Translations under genes and position numbers: made by a program
NCBI GenBank assembly: GCA_011316305.1
Contig: SAUG01000035.1
Span: 310,001 to 374,000 of the forward strand
Source of the DNA: Rusavskia elegans
Lineage: Eukaryota > Ascomycota > Lecanoromycetes > Teloschistales > Teloschistaceae
DNA: 64,000 bases
Direction: 5' to 3'
Part shown: positions 44,425 to 56,116 of the stretch, piece after piece
How the letters are laid out: each line of letters begins with the position of its first letter
Numbering within the stretch: the stretch's first letter is position 1
Notes under the pieces: generated by a model
What the model saw: only the letters and a program-made list of their open reading frames with translations
Databases searched by the model: none
What the model was told of the DNA's origin: nothing

Positions 44425-46616
44425 TCATTCCTCAACCTCATATGCCTCCTTCCTTCCGGCCGACATGCTCCTATGTAAGCTTGGCCATCGAAGACTGTGC
44501 AGGAGGCCAAGACCTGGAAGGCTTTTTCTGAAAGCTTGCGACTTGCGATGCCATTTCCACAGCCAGACCGCGTTCGAAGTTCGGTCGTCCCGCTGGATGA
44601 ATACTCGAAGCGCGTACCGATACCGGAGGCAGATGAACAGCGGTATTACAACAAGCTCAATGCCAATCGACGTGAAGAGGATCGCAGGATAGACATGGTC
44701 GAGTCGGTGCATGAGCAATGTTGCGTGGTCTGGCATCTCAGGTAGCGCCAGCCCGGTCCTGCCCCAGTTTGTATAGCAAGAGCAGCGGTTGAAAACACCG
44801 ACGACCGTCACCACGATTCCTCCCACCGTCGCGACCGTCATCAACAGATCCTTCGTCATCGTTGTCCAGAACAGCCATGTAGCTTTGTTCGACTTCAGTG
44901 GGAAAATGTAGTTGAGAAGTATATCAGCCAGCGCACTGATGACCCAGGCGACACCCATAAGGACTTCTGCGACACGACGGCAGTCAACCGAACCTTCTGG
45001 AGGTACAAGGCCAGAGATGATGACTCCGGTCAATATTCCTATAATGACGACCACGTATGGGAGTATATCCTGCGTTCTGCATCTATTGATCAAAAACTGG
45101 AAACCCGTAAGGGTTCGGCAGCTGTACATCCGCAAAGAAGATTTGATTTTTGAAGCATGCCCACCAGAGGATCCCGGGAATCCGTGGGCGGCATTGGAAG
45201 TTTTCAAAGGCCAGTGCTCGTATCTACAGATGGCTGTTGCATCTGTGAAATGGTCATTGGACGAGGTCGATGAGATTGGGTTCCTTGGTTGCCATTTCGA
45301 TGGCTGCCATGAGTAGATACCACCATGGTACATCCGTTTCTGGTCCCGGGTCAAGCATTGGTTCAGGGACTCGACGTTTCCTGGTAGCGCGAGCCGAACC
45401 TGATCCAAAGACGCATCCGACAATTGGTACCGATCCGGCGAAAGTAAACGGTCTAAATCTATTTGGAATCGCCTCAATATCCTAGGAATCGCAGCTTCAG
45501 TTTGAGAGACGCCGATAAGTGCGCCCAAAAAGACGGCAGGTAGGATCCAGAAATACAGCGCGGAGAAAGCCGTACCGTGAGCTTCGATGTTGACGAAGAT
45601 GGTGTCGCTTGATGCACTGTTCTTGGCGCCAGATGATGTTCTCCCCATGGCGACCCCTATCGCTCCGATAAACAAGAATTCGGCAACAATGATTGGTAAC
45701 AACTTCGTCGATCGGTCTGCCGCAAGGGCGCGAGCCGTGATACGGACTGCTTCGGTTATCTTTCCCTGGACTTCTGGGGCATCCTTGAGACTGGACCTGT
45801 GCAGTGCTTAGTCTCACTCTTGATCGATACAATCGGAGTCCAGTCTTACAGCGCGCTGTGTAAGATGTCTGCAGCAGAATCGGTCTCGTGCCATTCTCCG
45901 TAAGCATCAGTCACCAACGTCAGCGCTTTCCAATTTCGGTCCTTGAGATCAAGCTCGTGATCTTGATTTTCCTCGGTCGGAGCTCCGAGTATGACCTCGC
46001 ATTCGCTTTTCCAGAATCGTGCCATCTGCTGGCAGGTGGCTAACTTGAAAAGCAGGTTTTTGGTAGTGTCAATAGGGTCTCCTAGAAGATGTAGGATTAC
46101 CATGCTCTCGACCTTGAAACTCAACGGAGGCCGAGGGAAAGATGCCACAAGCTGTAAAAGCGGGAATTTCTGCTCGTCGGTTACGCGGTCAGCATTTTCG
46201 CATTCGTGTACAGTAAAAAGAATATGAGAGCACAGATGTCTACAAATATCCGTCCCTTGAGCGTTTCGCTTATCTTATGTCATACTATACTTTCACGGGA
46301 ACGAGGAAGGAGAAAATGCGAGTTGACATACCCACATTGTCAATCTATTCCAGATATCCAAAGTAGGATAATACGTCCATCCTTTACCTGCAATCACTTC
46401 GCACGCAGCCTGAGTAAGTGAGGCGTTCTGCACGCTTGCAAAACCCCCATCAGGGATATGGAGTCGCCCATCGCTTGGGCAAGCAGCTTGAATGTTTCGA
46501 GTATACCTCCAAAGGGTGTCCAGCTGAAAACCCTCGCGGCTTATGCAATCAGATCCCCATGGGTTATGACAAGAATATGTCACATTCGCAGGGACATCAC
46601 TGCAGTCGATAGCCAT
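44425..46616 (-). CDS. fungal multi-pass membrane protein, uncharacterised
   Basis: Unrecognised by name but clearly a fungal membrane protein. Exons about 46616-46330, about 46255-45850 and 45796-44425; the last junction (45850/45796, GTAAGA...CACAG) is clear, the first is approximate. The N-terminal part is Cys-bearing and extracellular-looking (MAIDCSDVPANVTYSCHNPW, SDCISREGF, LTQAACEVIAGKGWTYYP). The middle has SFPRPPLSFKVESMVILHLL GDPIDT and a soluble stretch. At least seven hydrophobic segments follow: LLPIIVAEFLFIGAIGVAMG, FSALYFWILPAVFLGALIGV, ILPYVVVIIGILTGVIISGL, VLMGVAWVISALADILLNYI, LMTVATVGGIVVTVVGVF and HVYPAILFTSIGIELVVIPL. The start is uncertain: an upstream in-frame stretch to 46703 lacks ATG, so an extra 5' exon is possible. 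Confidence 0.75.
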
Positions 46617-46703
46617 CACTCGCGATAGGAATGTCTGATAGGAGAGAAGATGTAACCACCAGAAAATAGAACGGAGATACGGAGCTAGGTTGTGCCATCG
46701 CAA

Positions 46704-48050
46704 TCCTATATATCATCGCTGCATTCGATTGGCCTCGAAAGGCATTGTGAGGCGAGCGAGCGTTGACTGAGTTGCTGACGGCCTGGATAGGACACGAGGC
46801 GCAGCTTTCTTGCATTGGAGTCGCCTCCATTGGTGGTACGTTAAGGTGCATGATTGGCGAAAGTGGCTGCCATAACGATCGTCGACCATACATTGATTTA
46901 GCTAGCCGAATTTAAAGGTGGTGAGGCAGATTTTGGGATGAAAGGGATGCTGACCACATCAGCCGCGCCACCCACCCTCTACAGCCTTGTCCCTCCCACC
47001 TGTCCCATCCCATCCCACTAACGGCCTCAGGAGCTCCTGCGAGCTTTCATTGCTAACGATCCTGCTACGGGCGGAGCGGATTTTATCAGTCGCACCAACT
47101 CTCTATTTCGTTGGATGTGTATCCCCTTAATATCACGGATGGGCACCAGAACCATGAAATCGGCTGACCAAGTGCCCCTGATTCGGTGTACAACCGAAGA
47201 TGACATTTCGTAGATTTGTCGAACAATGAGACCTTGCAGATTGTTTCATTCACGTATAAATGTGAATAAAAGGTGACGAATTATTCTCCAGCCTGCCGAA
47301 ACATCCGAGCACTCAACAATATCTTCAGTCGACACTTCTGTCTGAGAGCTGCTGACAAGGTGGCAAATCCACTACCACGTTCATCCATGCCACAATGGAT
47401 GGCAAAGCACAATCGTGCCTGCCCCCTAGATGTCTCCCTCACGCTGGACAAGGAAAACAACACTTTCAAATTCTGGACCGCTGGCGAATTGACAACAATC
47501 GGTATCTCCCATCAGGCTGACACCGCGTGCTCGAACCAATCGGTCACCAAACCAGTTGAAACAACGATTCAAAGCATAGTGAAATGTCATTCATACATCG
47601 GAAGCCATCGATAGGCCAACGCTTTGGAATGTAAAGCGTTAGGGTAGCCCGGCGATGATGACGAAGCGCTCAGCGGCAAGATTGCTCGAATTGTCCTCAC
47701 GCGTCCTTGTTCAGACGAGTCGAAGGCCCTGGATAGTGAATTCTGATCTCCTGTTCGCTTGACATCAATATGGCGTTGCAACAGACCTGTAGGGTCAACC
47801 GTATTATCTATCGCGGTTGCTGTATGTAGGGTTGTAGGAAAGATTTGAAACGCCGTTTCTGGCCGTTCCGTGGAACAGCAAGGGGTCACGGCCGCACGTC
47901 TGGTCGATGCAGCTTTGCAATTTGTTATTCGTAGCGTCTTCGTCCATGTTGGGTTCAAGGTGAGTCTCAACAAGGCTCACCTCGGATCGGCGTTGGGCAA
48001 CTTCAACTCTACGTTCCAGTAATCGCCGTCTATGGCGGACGGTAGGAGGC
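46704..48050. other. intergenic region before AT-rich block 5
   Basis: About 1.35 kb of normal composition ending abruptly at about 48050. ORFs at 47273-47614 and 47973-47587 overlap on opposite strands, lack convincing starts and look like chance. No element ends found. Confidence 0.4.
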
Positions 48051-49669
48051 TTCTAGATAAAATAATTCCTTAAGCCGCAGAACGCCGATCCTAGGATTTT
48101 AAAGCTATATATACCTAGTCGTATAGTAGATTTTTAACCTTCTACTATATTTTAATAACCTCTATAGTTTATATTTAATACTATATTTATTATATAATTT
48201 AATTCTAAAATTTAAATAGTTATAATAATATAGATAGCCGCTACTAAACGCGTATTCGTTTAAATAAAAAATATATAAAAGTCTTTATATAAACTTTTTT
48301 TTTTTTTTTATTAAAAGTTAATTTTTTTAAAATATATATAGTATTTAATTCCTATTATATATAATATTTAATTTCTATTTTATTTTATCTTTCTATTTCT
48401 AAAGTATTCTATCTATTATATAATAGTAAAAGATTCTATACTAATTATATAATAGATAATATTTCTATAAATAAATACTTTTATATAAATTAACGGGCCT
48501 TTAGATTAACTAATTTTTATAATTACTAATTAAAATTTTATTCCGTTTATATAAATAGATAGAAATCGCGCTATTTTAATTCTACCGGAATATAATATTA
48601 TATATAACCTTTAAATTATTATAATAGTAAAAATTATAATATTTCGTCTTTTATATATAGCGGCTATTTTTATCTAGTTTCGGAGCTAACCGGTAATTTA
48701 ATTCTATAAAAACTATTAAATTTTTAAATCTAAAATACCGGAAGGCTTTTTTATTATATATCCGTTTATCCGGATATTATAGTAGATACTATACTAACTA
48801 CAAATAGCCTAATTACGCTATATATTATATTATATAAAATAGTAATTCTTTATCTAAATTTTTAGATAATAATAATAAAAAATCTTCATTATTAAATTTA
48901 TTAGAATCTTCGGATAATAATAATAATAATAGTAAAATTTAAAATAACTTATTAAATAACGGTAGCCTAATTAATATAGAGTTTTCTAAAAGCTTAAACG
49001 TTAGCGGCAGTTTTATTAATATTATAATTCTAGTATCTAGTTAAATAATCTTCGGCCTAGTCTTCGGATCTATTTTATTATACGATTTATTATATATAGA
49101 ATAAAAAGATAGTTAGATAGATAATAGACAGTTCTATTTTTAGAATTATTTTTCTATTTTATAATTTTTATATTAGCTATAGATAACTATTATATATCTA
49201 TCCTTTTAGAATTTAATTAATAATCTAAATTTCTATATAGTAATTATAACTAGTAGTATAAATCGGTAGTAATATAAATATTAATCTGCTAGTTTATACG
49301 AAGCTAGTATAAATTAAAGTAGATAGAAATTAAAATTAAATTTTTATTTCTATATACGACGTAATTAGTCTAGCTATAGTCTTTTTCTATTATCTTTTTA
49401 TTATACGACTTTTTTTTACTATTTCTACTTCCGTTAATATTTATTCCGATAGATAAAAGCCTCTATTATATAAAATATCTACCTTTTAATATTATATAAT
49501 CTTTTAGCTTTATAGTCTAAAGTCTCGTTATCTAAAACCTAATTTTAAAAGGCTTTTTACTATTTTAATTCTATATAATATTACTATTTAGCCTAATAGT
49601 TAAAATTACTAACTATTTTATTAATATCCCGTATTATCGATTCTATTAATAGGCTAAATAGTAATAGAA
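48051..49669. repeat. AT-rich retroelement debris
   Basis: CA/TG depleted. On the plus strand near 48720-48830 a stretch reads YIRLSGYYSRYYTNYK, which looks like a zinc knuckle whose Cys and His became Tyr by RIP, followed by an Asn/Ser-rich region (48850-49000). It may be gag of a retroelement; the class is not determinable. No ends defined. Confidence 0.35.
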
Positions 49670-50079
49670 TGTTACGTCCGAGATTCCACAGAAGGTCTAT
49701 AGAGGGATTGGTCAGGCAAGCGAGCCTAATTATCTATAGCCGCCTATAGCCGATATAGCCGCCTTTTTAGACGGGACTTTTAGTAGACGGCTACCTATCG
49801 GCCTTTACGGCTATTTTTACTATATATATTACTCGTTATTCCTATAGATAGTTTCTCTTATTAGTTATTAATATAATTATTAAATACGTCTCTACTATTC
49901 TCTTTTTAATTACTTTATAACGAAAATACTTTATAATATCGTAACCGTACCTCTGCAGCTATATAGAATTAGTTATAATAATCTATACTAGAACTCCTTT
50001 ACTATTTAGTAGCTCGGACTACGTCTACGGCTATAGCTAGGCTCGAGCGTAACGCCCTCTAATATATAGGGACGTTATA
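49670..50079 (+). repeat. LTR A, 410 bp
   Basis: Begins TGTTACGTCCGAGATTCC and ends GGGACGTTATA. Same length and sequence as LTRs B and C apart from transitions. The outer (left) 60 bases keep CA/TG. No matching target duplication was found for the A-to-C composite. Confidence 0.9.
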
Positions 50080-52559
50080 CTTTAATAATTCCGGAAGATA
50101 GATAAAAATCGAATTTTTATCTAATTAATATTATTTAGACGACCTGTAGAAATATTAGTCGATTTAGAAACTATTTAGAATATTATATTAAAAGAATATA
50201 TAAAAAGGTTTAGCGTTCCTTTAATTAGAAAAACAGAACTTTATTTTATAAGAACTATTAATAAAATAGATTATATTAGAGTTAAATATTAAACTAAACC
50301 TCTATAAATACGAAGTAATAGATATAAAAAAAGGATTATTTTCGATATTATAAAAATATAAAAGGATATCTATTTAGATATTCTATAGTTTATATTATAG
50401 TATCCAGAAATCGTTTAGAAAACGATATAGATAAAAATAGGACACTATTTTTTCAGTATATACGGATAAAATTCTATAACTTTTTAAAAAATTCCAGGAT
50501 ATATTAAAGAAATCGGAAAGAAAGTTATCCTTACCGGCTTATATCTAAAAAGACTACGAAATTATTATAATAAAGCCAGAAAAGCTAAAAGCCGGGCTAA
50601 TCTATAGATTAAATAATAAATAATCGAAAGTATTAAAATAATATATCGATTATAATCTAAAAAGAGGATATATATAATACTCTAAATTAAAGATAAGATA
50701 ACCGGTTATATTTATCTCGAAGAAAAACGGCGATCTTCGATTTTATATCGATTTTAGAAGATTTAATATAGTAATATAAAAAGATAAATACCTACTCCCG
50801 CTTCTAGTAGATTTAAAAAACAGAATCGAAAAGGCCAAGTTTTTTATAAAACTTGATCTAAAAGATATATTTAATCTATTATAAATTAAAGCTGGAAACG
50901 AATAGAAAACTACGTTTAGAATAAAATACGGACTCTTCGAATACTTAATTATATCTTTCGGGTTAATAAACGTACCGGCGACCCTATAGTACGCAGTTAA
51001 TAAGGTATTATATAACTATCTTAAAATCTTCGTTATAGTCTATATAGATAACGTACTAATCTTTTCGGAAATAAAAGAAGAGTATACGTAATATATTTAC
51101 CAAGTATTATAAAGGTTCCGAGAATATAACCTTAGAGTTAAAAAGGAAAAATCGGAATTTTATAAATAAGAAATTACGTTTTTCGGATACGTAATAAAAC
51201 TAAGAAATATCGCTATAGAAGCGAATAAATTATAGGCAATACTGGAATAGCTAGTACTAAAAAATAAAAAAGATATTTAAAGTTTTTTAGAATTTATAGG
51301 GTTTTATTAGAATATAATAGGAGATTATATAAAGAAAACTGTCCTATTTACTAATTTACTTCGAAATAACGTGCCTTTCTAATAGATACGTACCTAAAAC
51401 GAAGCGTTTAAAAGATTTAAACAGAGTTTCGTATTAGAAGAAGCCTTAGTAATCTTTAATCTAAAAGAATAGATTATCTTCTATATAAACGCTTTAGACC
51501 GGGTAATAGAGTTATATATCTCCTAGAACGGAAGACTACTTAGATATTACTTAAAGAAATTAACTCTAGTAGAAGTTAATTATATAATAACGGATAAGAA
51601 AATACTAGTAATTATAGTAAACTTCGTATACTAGAAAATCTATATAAACGGAACCAGTTATAAGGTAGTAGTATATATAGACTATAAGAACCTATTATCA
51701 CTGCTGGTAGATAAAGAACTGAATCAAAGACAAATGAAATAGGCAGAAGAAATAATCTACTACGATTTCGAAATCAAATTTTATAAAAGGCCTGACACAA
51801 GCAGTGGGCGCGGAACAAGCAATGTCAATATCGTTCCATCTACAGACCGATGGATAAACAGAAAGAATGAATCAGACGCTAGAAATATACCTGAGAATCT
51901 ATTACTCAGACGAAGAGGAAAATTAGGTCTAACTTTTTCTAACGGCCTAGATAGCAATTAATTTATTATATAATAAAGATATTCAGATAACGCCTGACGA
52001 ACTATTCTATAATAAAAGTATTTAAAAAAAAGTTTGCTCAGATATAAAAAACCCAGCGGTATAATCTTTTATTAATAAAATAAAAAACAACTGGGATAAA
52101 GTAAAAATAAAAATTTAAATAGCGAAAGAAAAAGTTAAACAGAGGTTAGATAAAATAAGAAAATACTACGAAATTAATAAAGGGGATAAAATTTTACTTA
52201 TAATAAAAAATTTAATAGACAGGAAATTTAATAAGCTATATATAGGAGCTTTTAAAATTTAGAATATTCGGGAAATAATAGTATATCTAAAACTTCCGAT
52301 AATAGAAATTTTTTCTAAATTCTATATTAGATTATTAAAGAAAGCCCCAGACTATATCCCGTTAGTAAAATATTAGTACTACCAGAAACGAAAAGAATAT
52401 AAAATTAAGAAAATTTTAGATAAAAGGAAAGAAACTGACGAATTTCTAGTAAAATAGAAAGGGTTTCCCGATAAAGAAAATACTTAGGAATCTAGGAAGT
52501 ACTTTAAATACGTTTAAAAAACCTTAAAAAGTTTTAGAAAAGCGATATAAGAGGGGCCG
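50080..52559 (+). mobile_element. defective gypsy interior 1 (pol only)
   Basis: Reads reverse transcriptase on the plus strand (GDLRFYIDFRRFN near 50720; YIDNVLIFS near 51040; DLKDIFNLL), then RNase H (about 51470-51790), then jumps at about 51796 to the end of an integrase (FHLQTDG, ERMNQTLEIYLRIYYSDEEE, about 51835-51925). gag and the integrase core are missing. A purine-rich tract AAGAGGGGCCG precedes LTR B. All frames are broken by stops. The segment 51690-51930 is strikingly less mutated than the rest. Confidence 0.8.
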
Positions 52560-52969
52560 TATTACGTCCGAAACTCTATAGAGAGTTTATAGAAGGATTA
52601 GTTAAATAAACGAACCTAATTATCTATAGCTGCCTATAGCCGATATAGCCGCCTTTTTAGATAGGACTTTTAGTAGACGGCTATCTATCGGTCTTTATAG
52701 CTATTTTTACTATATATATTATTTATTATTTCTATAAATAGTTTCTTTTATTAGTTATTAATATAATTATTAAATATATTTCTACTATTTTCTTTTTAAT
52801 TACCTCGTAATAAAAATACCTCGTAATATTATAACCGTATCTCTACGGCTATATAGAATTAGTTATAATAATCTATACTAGGCCTTTTTTACTATTTAGT
52901 AGCTCGGATTATATCTATAGCTATAATTAGACTCGAGTTTAACGCCTTCTAATATATAGAGATATTATA
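52560..52969 (+). repeat. LTR B, 410 bp, shared by both interiors
   Basis: Begins TATTACGTCCG (RIP-altered TGTTACG) and ends GATATTATA. It serves as 3' LTR of interior 1 and 5' LTR of interior 2. It is more heavily mutated than the outer parts of LTRs A and C. Confidence 0.9.
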
Positions 52970-55495
52970 TTTTAATAATTTACTATATTAGTCTCGTTAT
53001 CCCGATCTATAGATCGAAGCGATACTATTAAAATAGTAATACTAAATATCTATAAAGAAAATAAAGGATTTTTAAAGCTATAGATTATTTAGATAAATAT
53101 CTATTTGATATTATATATAAACTAGTTTTTAAATAAAATAGTTAAAGTTTTATTTATAATATTATATCTAGGAAGGACTACCTTTAATTAGATATAGCTT
53201 TAAATAAAAGATTACTTCGATAACTCGGAAAAATAAAAAGAAGATAAAATATTATAGATCTTTTATACCTTCGATAATTTTATTATAGCTATAAAAGAAG
53301 CCTTTAGAAATAATAATAAAAATAAAATAATAGATAGGAGACGAATAGTTCTAAAGTAGTAAAAATTAATAGCTATCTATACTATTTAATTTAGAATATT
53401 AGTTTATAAAATAGATTAGGAAGATTTAATTTTAAAAATCTACTTCTATAAAGGATTTTAGATAAAAGTTAAAAAAGTTATAATAGTAATTAAAGAATCA
53501 GATTTATTAATAGATTTTATTAAATTTATAATAAAAATCGATACTAGATAATATAAAATATACTTAGATAAATAGGCGTTTAATAAAATAGGACCTATTA
53601 AAAAAAAGCCTAAAAGAAATCTAATAAAGTTTAATACTACTAAAATTAAAAAATCGAAAACTAAAGTTTATTATTTATATAGAAAAACAGGATATTTTAA
53701 AAGGAATTACCTAATTAAAGAAATAATTAAAATAACCGAATATTTTTTTAAAATAATAAAGAAATTATTTAATAAATATATAGCGAAAAGCTAATTAGTT
53801 TACTATAATAATATTTACCCTATCTATTTATTAGATAAAAAGGAAATAGAATATTATTCTAAAAAATTAAAGAAAATAAAGAAAATAAAGCCGATAATCG
53901 ATTTTAAATTATATAAAACTAAAAAACCCCTTATAATAATATTTAAAGTTAAAATCGGAAGTTAATAAATAATAGCTTTTATAAATAGAAAAGAAAATAA
54001 TAAAGTTATAAAGGGATTCTATAATAAAATTAAAGAATATCTTTATAAAAGATTAATAAATAATAATAGAATCTTTAATATTAAAATTAAAATAAAGTAT
54101 AGATTAATCGAAATAATAAATTTTACTATAATCGAAAATTAGAAAAGTTATATTATTTTAGAAAATAAATAGAAAGAATCGATTTTAGAAAAACTAATAG
54201 AAAAAAGTACTATTAATAAAAAAATAGAACTATAAATAATATATCTTCTAGCCTATAAAAACCTTTTATATAAGAAAATAAATATCGTTTTAATAATAAA
54301 TTATAAAAAGATTAAAAACTTAGATAAAAAATTTAAAAAAGACGGAAAAATTTAGAAAATAAAAATTTAAAAAAAATACTATTACCTCTTTTAATAACTT
54401 ACTAAAAGATATAATAAAAATAGAAAAATAATCTAATAACTTTAGATAAACTATATTAGAAAAATATACTAGAAAATAGTTAAAGCTATAGATAAAATCG
54501 AATAATATAAATTAAACTAAATAGACTAAAATAAAAGAATACCGGACCCGGTATTTAATATTTAATTAAAAAATAAAGAATTCGATTAGTATCCGTCTTT
54601 ATTATTATAGGATAAAATAGTTATTAAAAAATAAAATTTAGTAGAATTATTAGAAAAACCGGAAATAATTTATAATATAGATATATAACCCGGAATATAT
54701 AAAAATAATAGTAAAAAAAACTTTTACTAGATTTTCTTTAGAATTCTATATTTTTTATAGATTAAAAAAAGTTAAAATCTTTTAAAATTTAATCTAGATT
54801 ATTCGAACTAAATCTAGATATTAATTTAATAGATATCTTTTACGCGGCTAGCGTAAAATTAATAAAGGAATAAAATATAACTAGATTATTAAATTTATTA
54901 AATTAAAAAAGTACGTATTACTTTTAAATAATAAAATTACTTTTATATTTATCTAAAACGCGATAATAGATAATAAAATATTTTTATTTACTAAAAAGTC
55001 GATAAAAGTCTAATTTCTAGGCTAAATACTCATTATAAATTTCCTTTTCGGAATTAAAAAAGGACTTAATATAATAATAAACTTCGGAATAATTATTAAA
55101 AATATCTATAATATTAGAATAAAGTTTATTCTTTTTATTTTTAAAACGCTTTCCTATAAGAGTTAGTAGAAATAAAGATATAAAAGAAATAATATATAGA
55201 TAGTATTAGATATTAAAAAATTATATAATTTCTAAACCTAAATACATTTACTATAAATATTATTACTAACCTCGATTTTATACTCTTTTAAAAGATTATA
55301 GATATATAGAAAATAAGGAAAAAATATTATAATTTCTTTTAACTAAATATAATAAAAAAATTTTAATCGATTTTTTCTTCGAGAATATATAATAAAGATA
55401 TTAATAAAAAAAAAAAGAAAAAAAGATAAAAAAAACCTTTTTTATACTTTATAGACGGTTTTTATACTAGGTAAAAAACGATATAGAAAGGGCTG
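52970..55495 (+). mobile_element. defective gypsy interior 2 (gag side)
   Basis: Begins TTTTAATAATT like interior 1 after its LTR. Reads a gag-like region with the motif YYLYRKTGYFKRNYLIK near 53660-53720, where a CCHC zinc knuckle has Tyr at all four metal positions. A protease-like stretch follows, but no reverse transcriptase motif is readable. It ends with a purine-rich ATAGAAAGGGCTG before LTR C. It complements interior 1, which has pol but no gag. Confidence 0.65.
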
Positions 55496-55901
55496 TATTA
55501 TATCTATAACTCTATAGAAGTTTTCTAGAAAGATTAATTAAATAAATAAACCTAATTATCTATAGCCGCCTATAATTACTATAACCGCCTTTTTTAATAA
55601 AACTTTTAGTAGACGGCTATCTATCGGCTTTTACGGCTATTTTTACTATATATATCGCTTATTATTTCTATAGATAGTTTCTTTTATTAGTTATTAATAT
55701 AATTATTAAATACGTTTCTACTATTCTCTTTTTAATTATTTTATAATAAAGATACCTTATAATATTATAACTATATCTTTACGGCTATATAGGATTAGTT
55801 ACGAGAATCTACGCTAAAATACCTTTACTATTTAATAGTTTAGACTACGTCTACGGCTATAGCTAGGCTCGAACGTAACGTCCTCTGATATAAAGGGACG
55901 T
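55496..55901 (+). repeat. LTR C, 410 bp, split by a nested element
   Basis: Begins TATTATATCTATAAC (altered TGTTACGTCC...). After 406 bases, at GGGACGT, it is interrupted; the last four bases TATA are found at 63324-63327 after the duplicated ACGT. 406 + 4 = 410, the length of LTRs A and B. Confidence 0.85.
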
Positions 55902-56116
55902 TGTAGTGGTCAGGGTTCTGAATCACTCGAACGGCTTAAAGGGTTATAGAATATATATCTGGATTATATAGTTATATACGAATTCGGATACTAACTAATC
56001 CGGTCGCTAATTATAAAAGCGGGTATAGAAGCGGGTATAGATCTAGCGTAGAGATACTTATATATATAAATATCTTACTCCTCTATAGTTATAGGAAATT
56101 AGCTTAGAATTCTATA
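55902..56116 (+). repeat. 5' LTR of the nested element, 215 bp
   Basis: Begins TGTAGTGGTCAGGG, with its first 45 bases rich in CA/TG; the inner part is RIP-altered and ends TTCTATA (altered TTCTACA). Confidence 0.92.
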
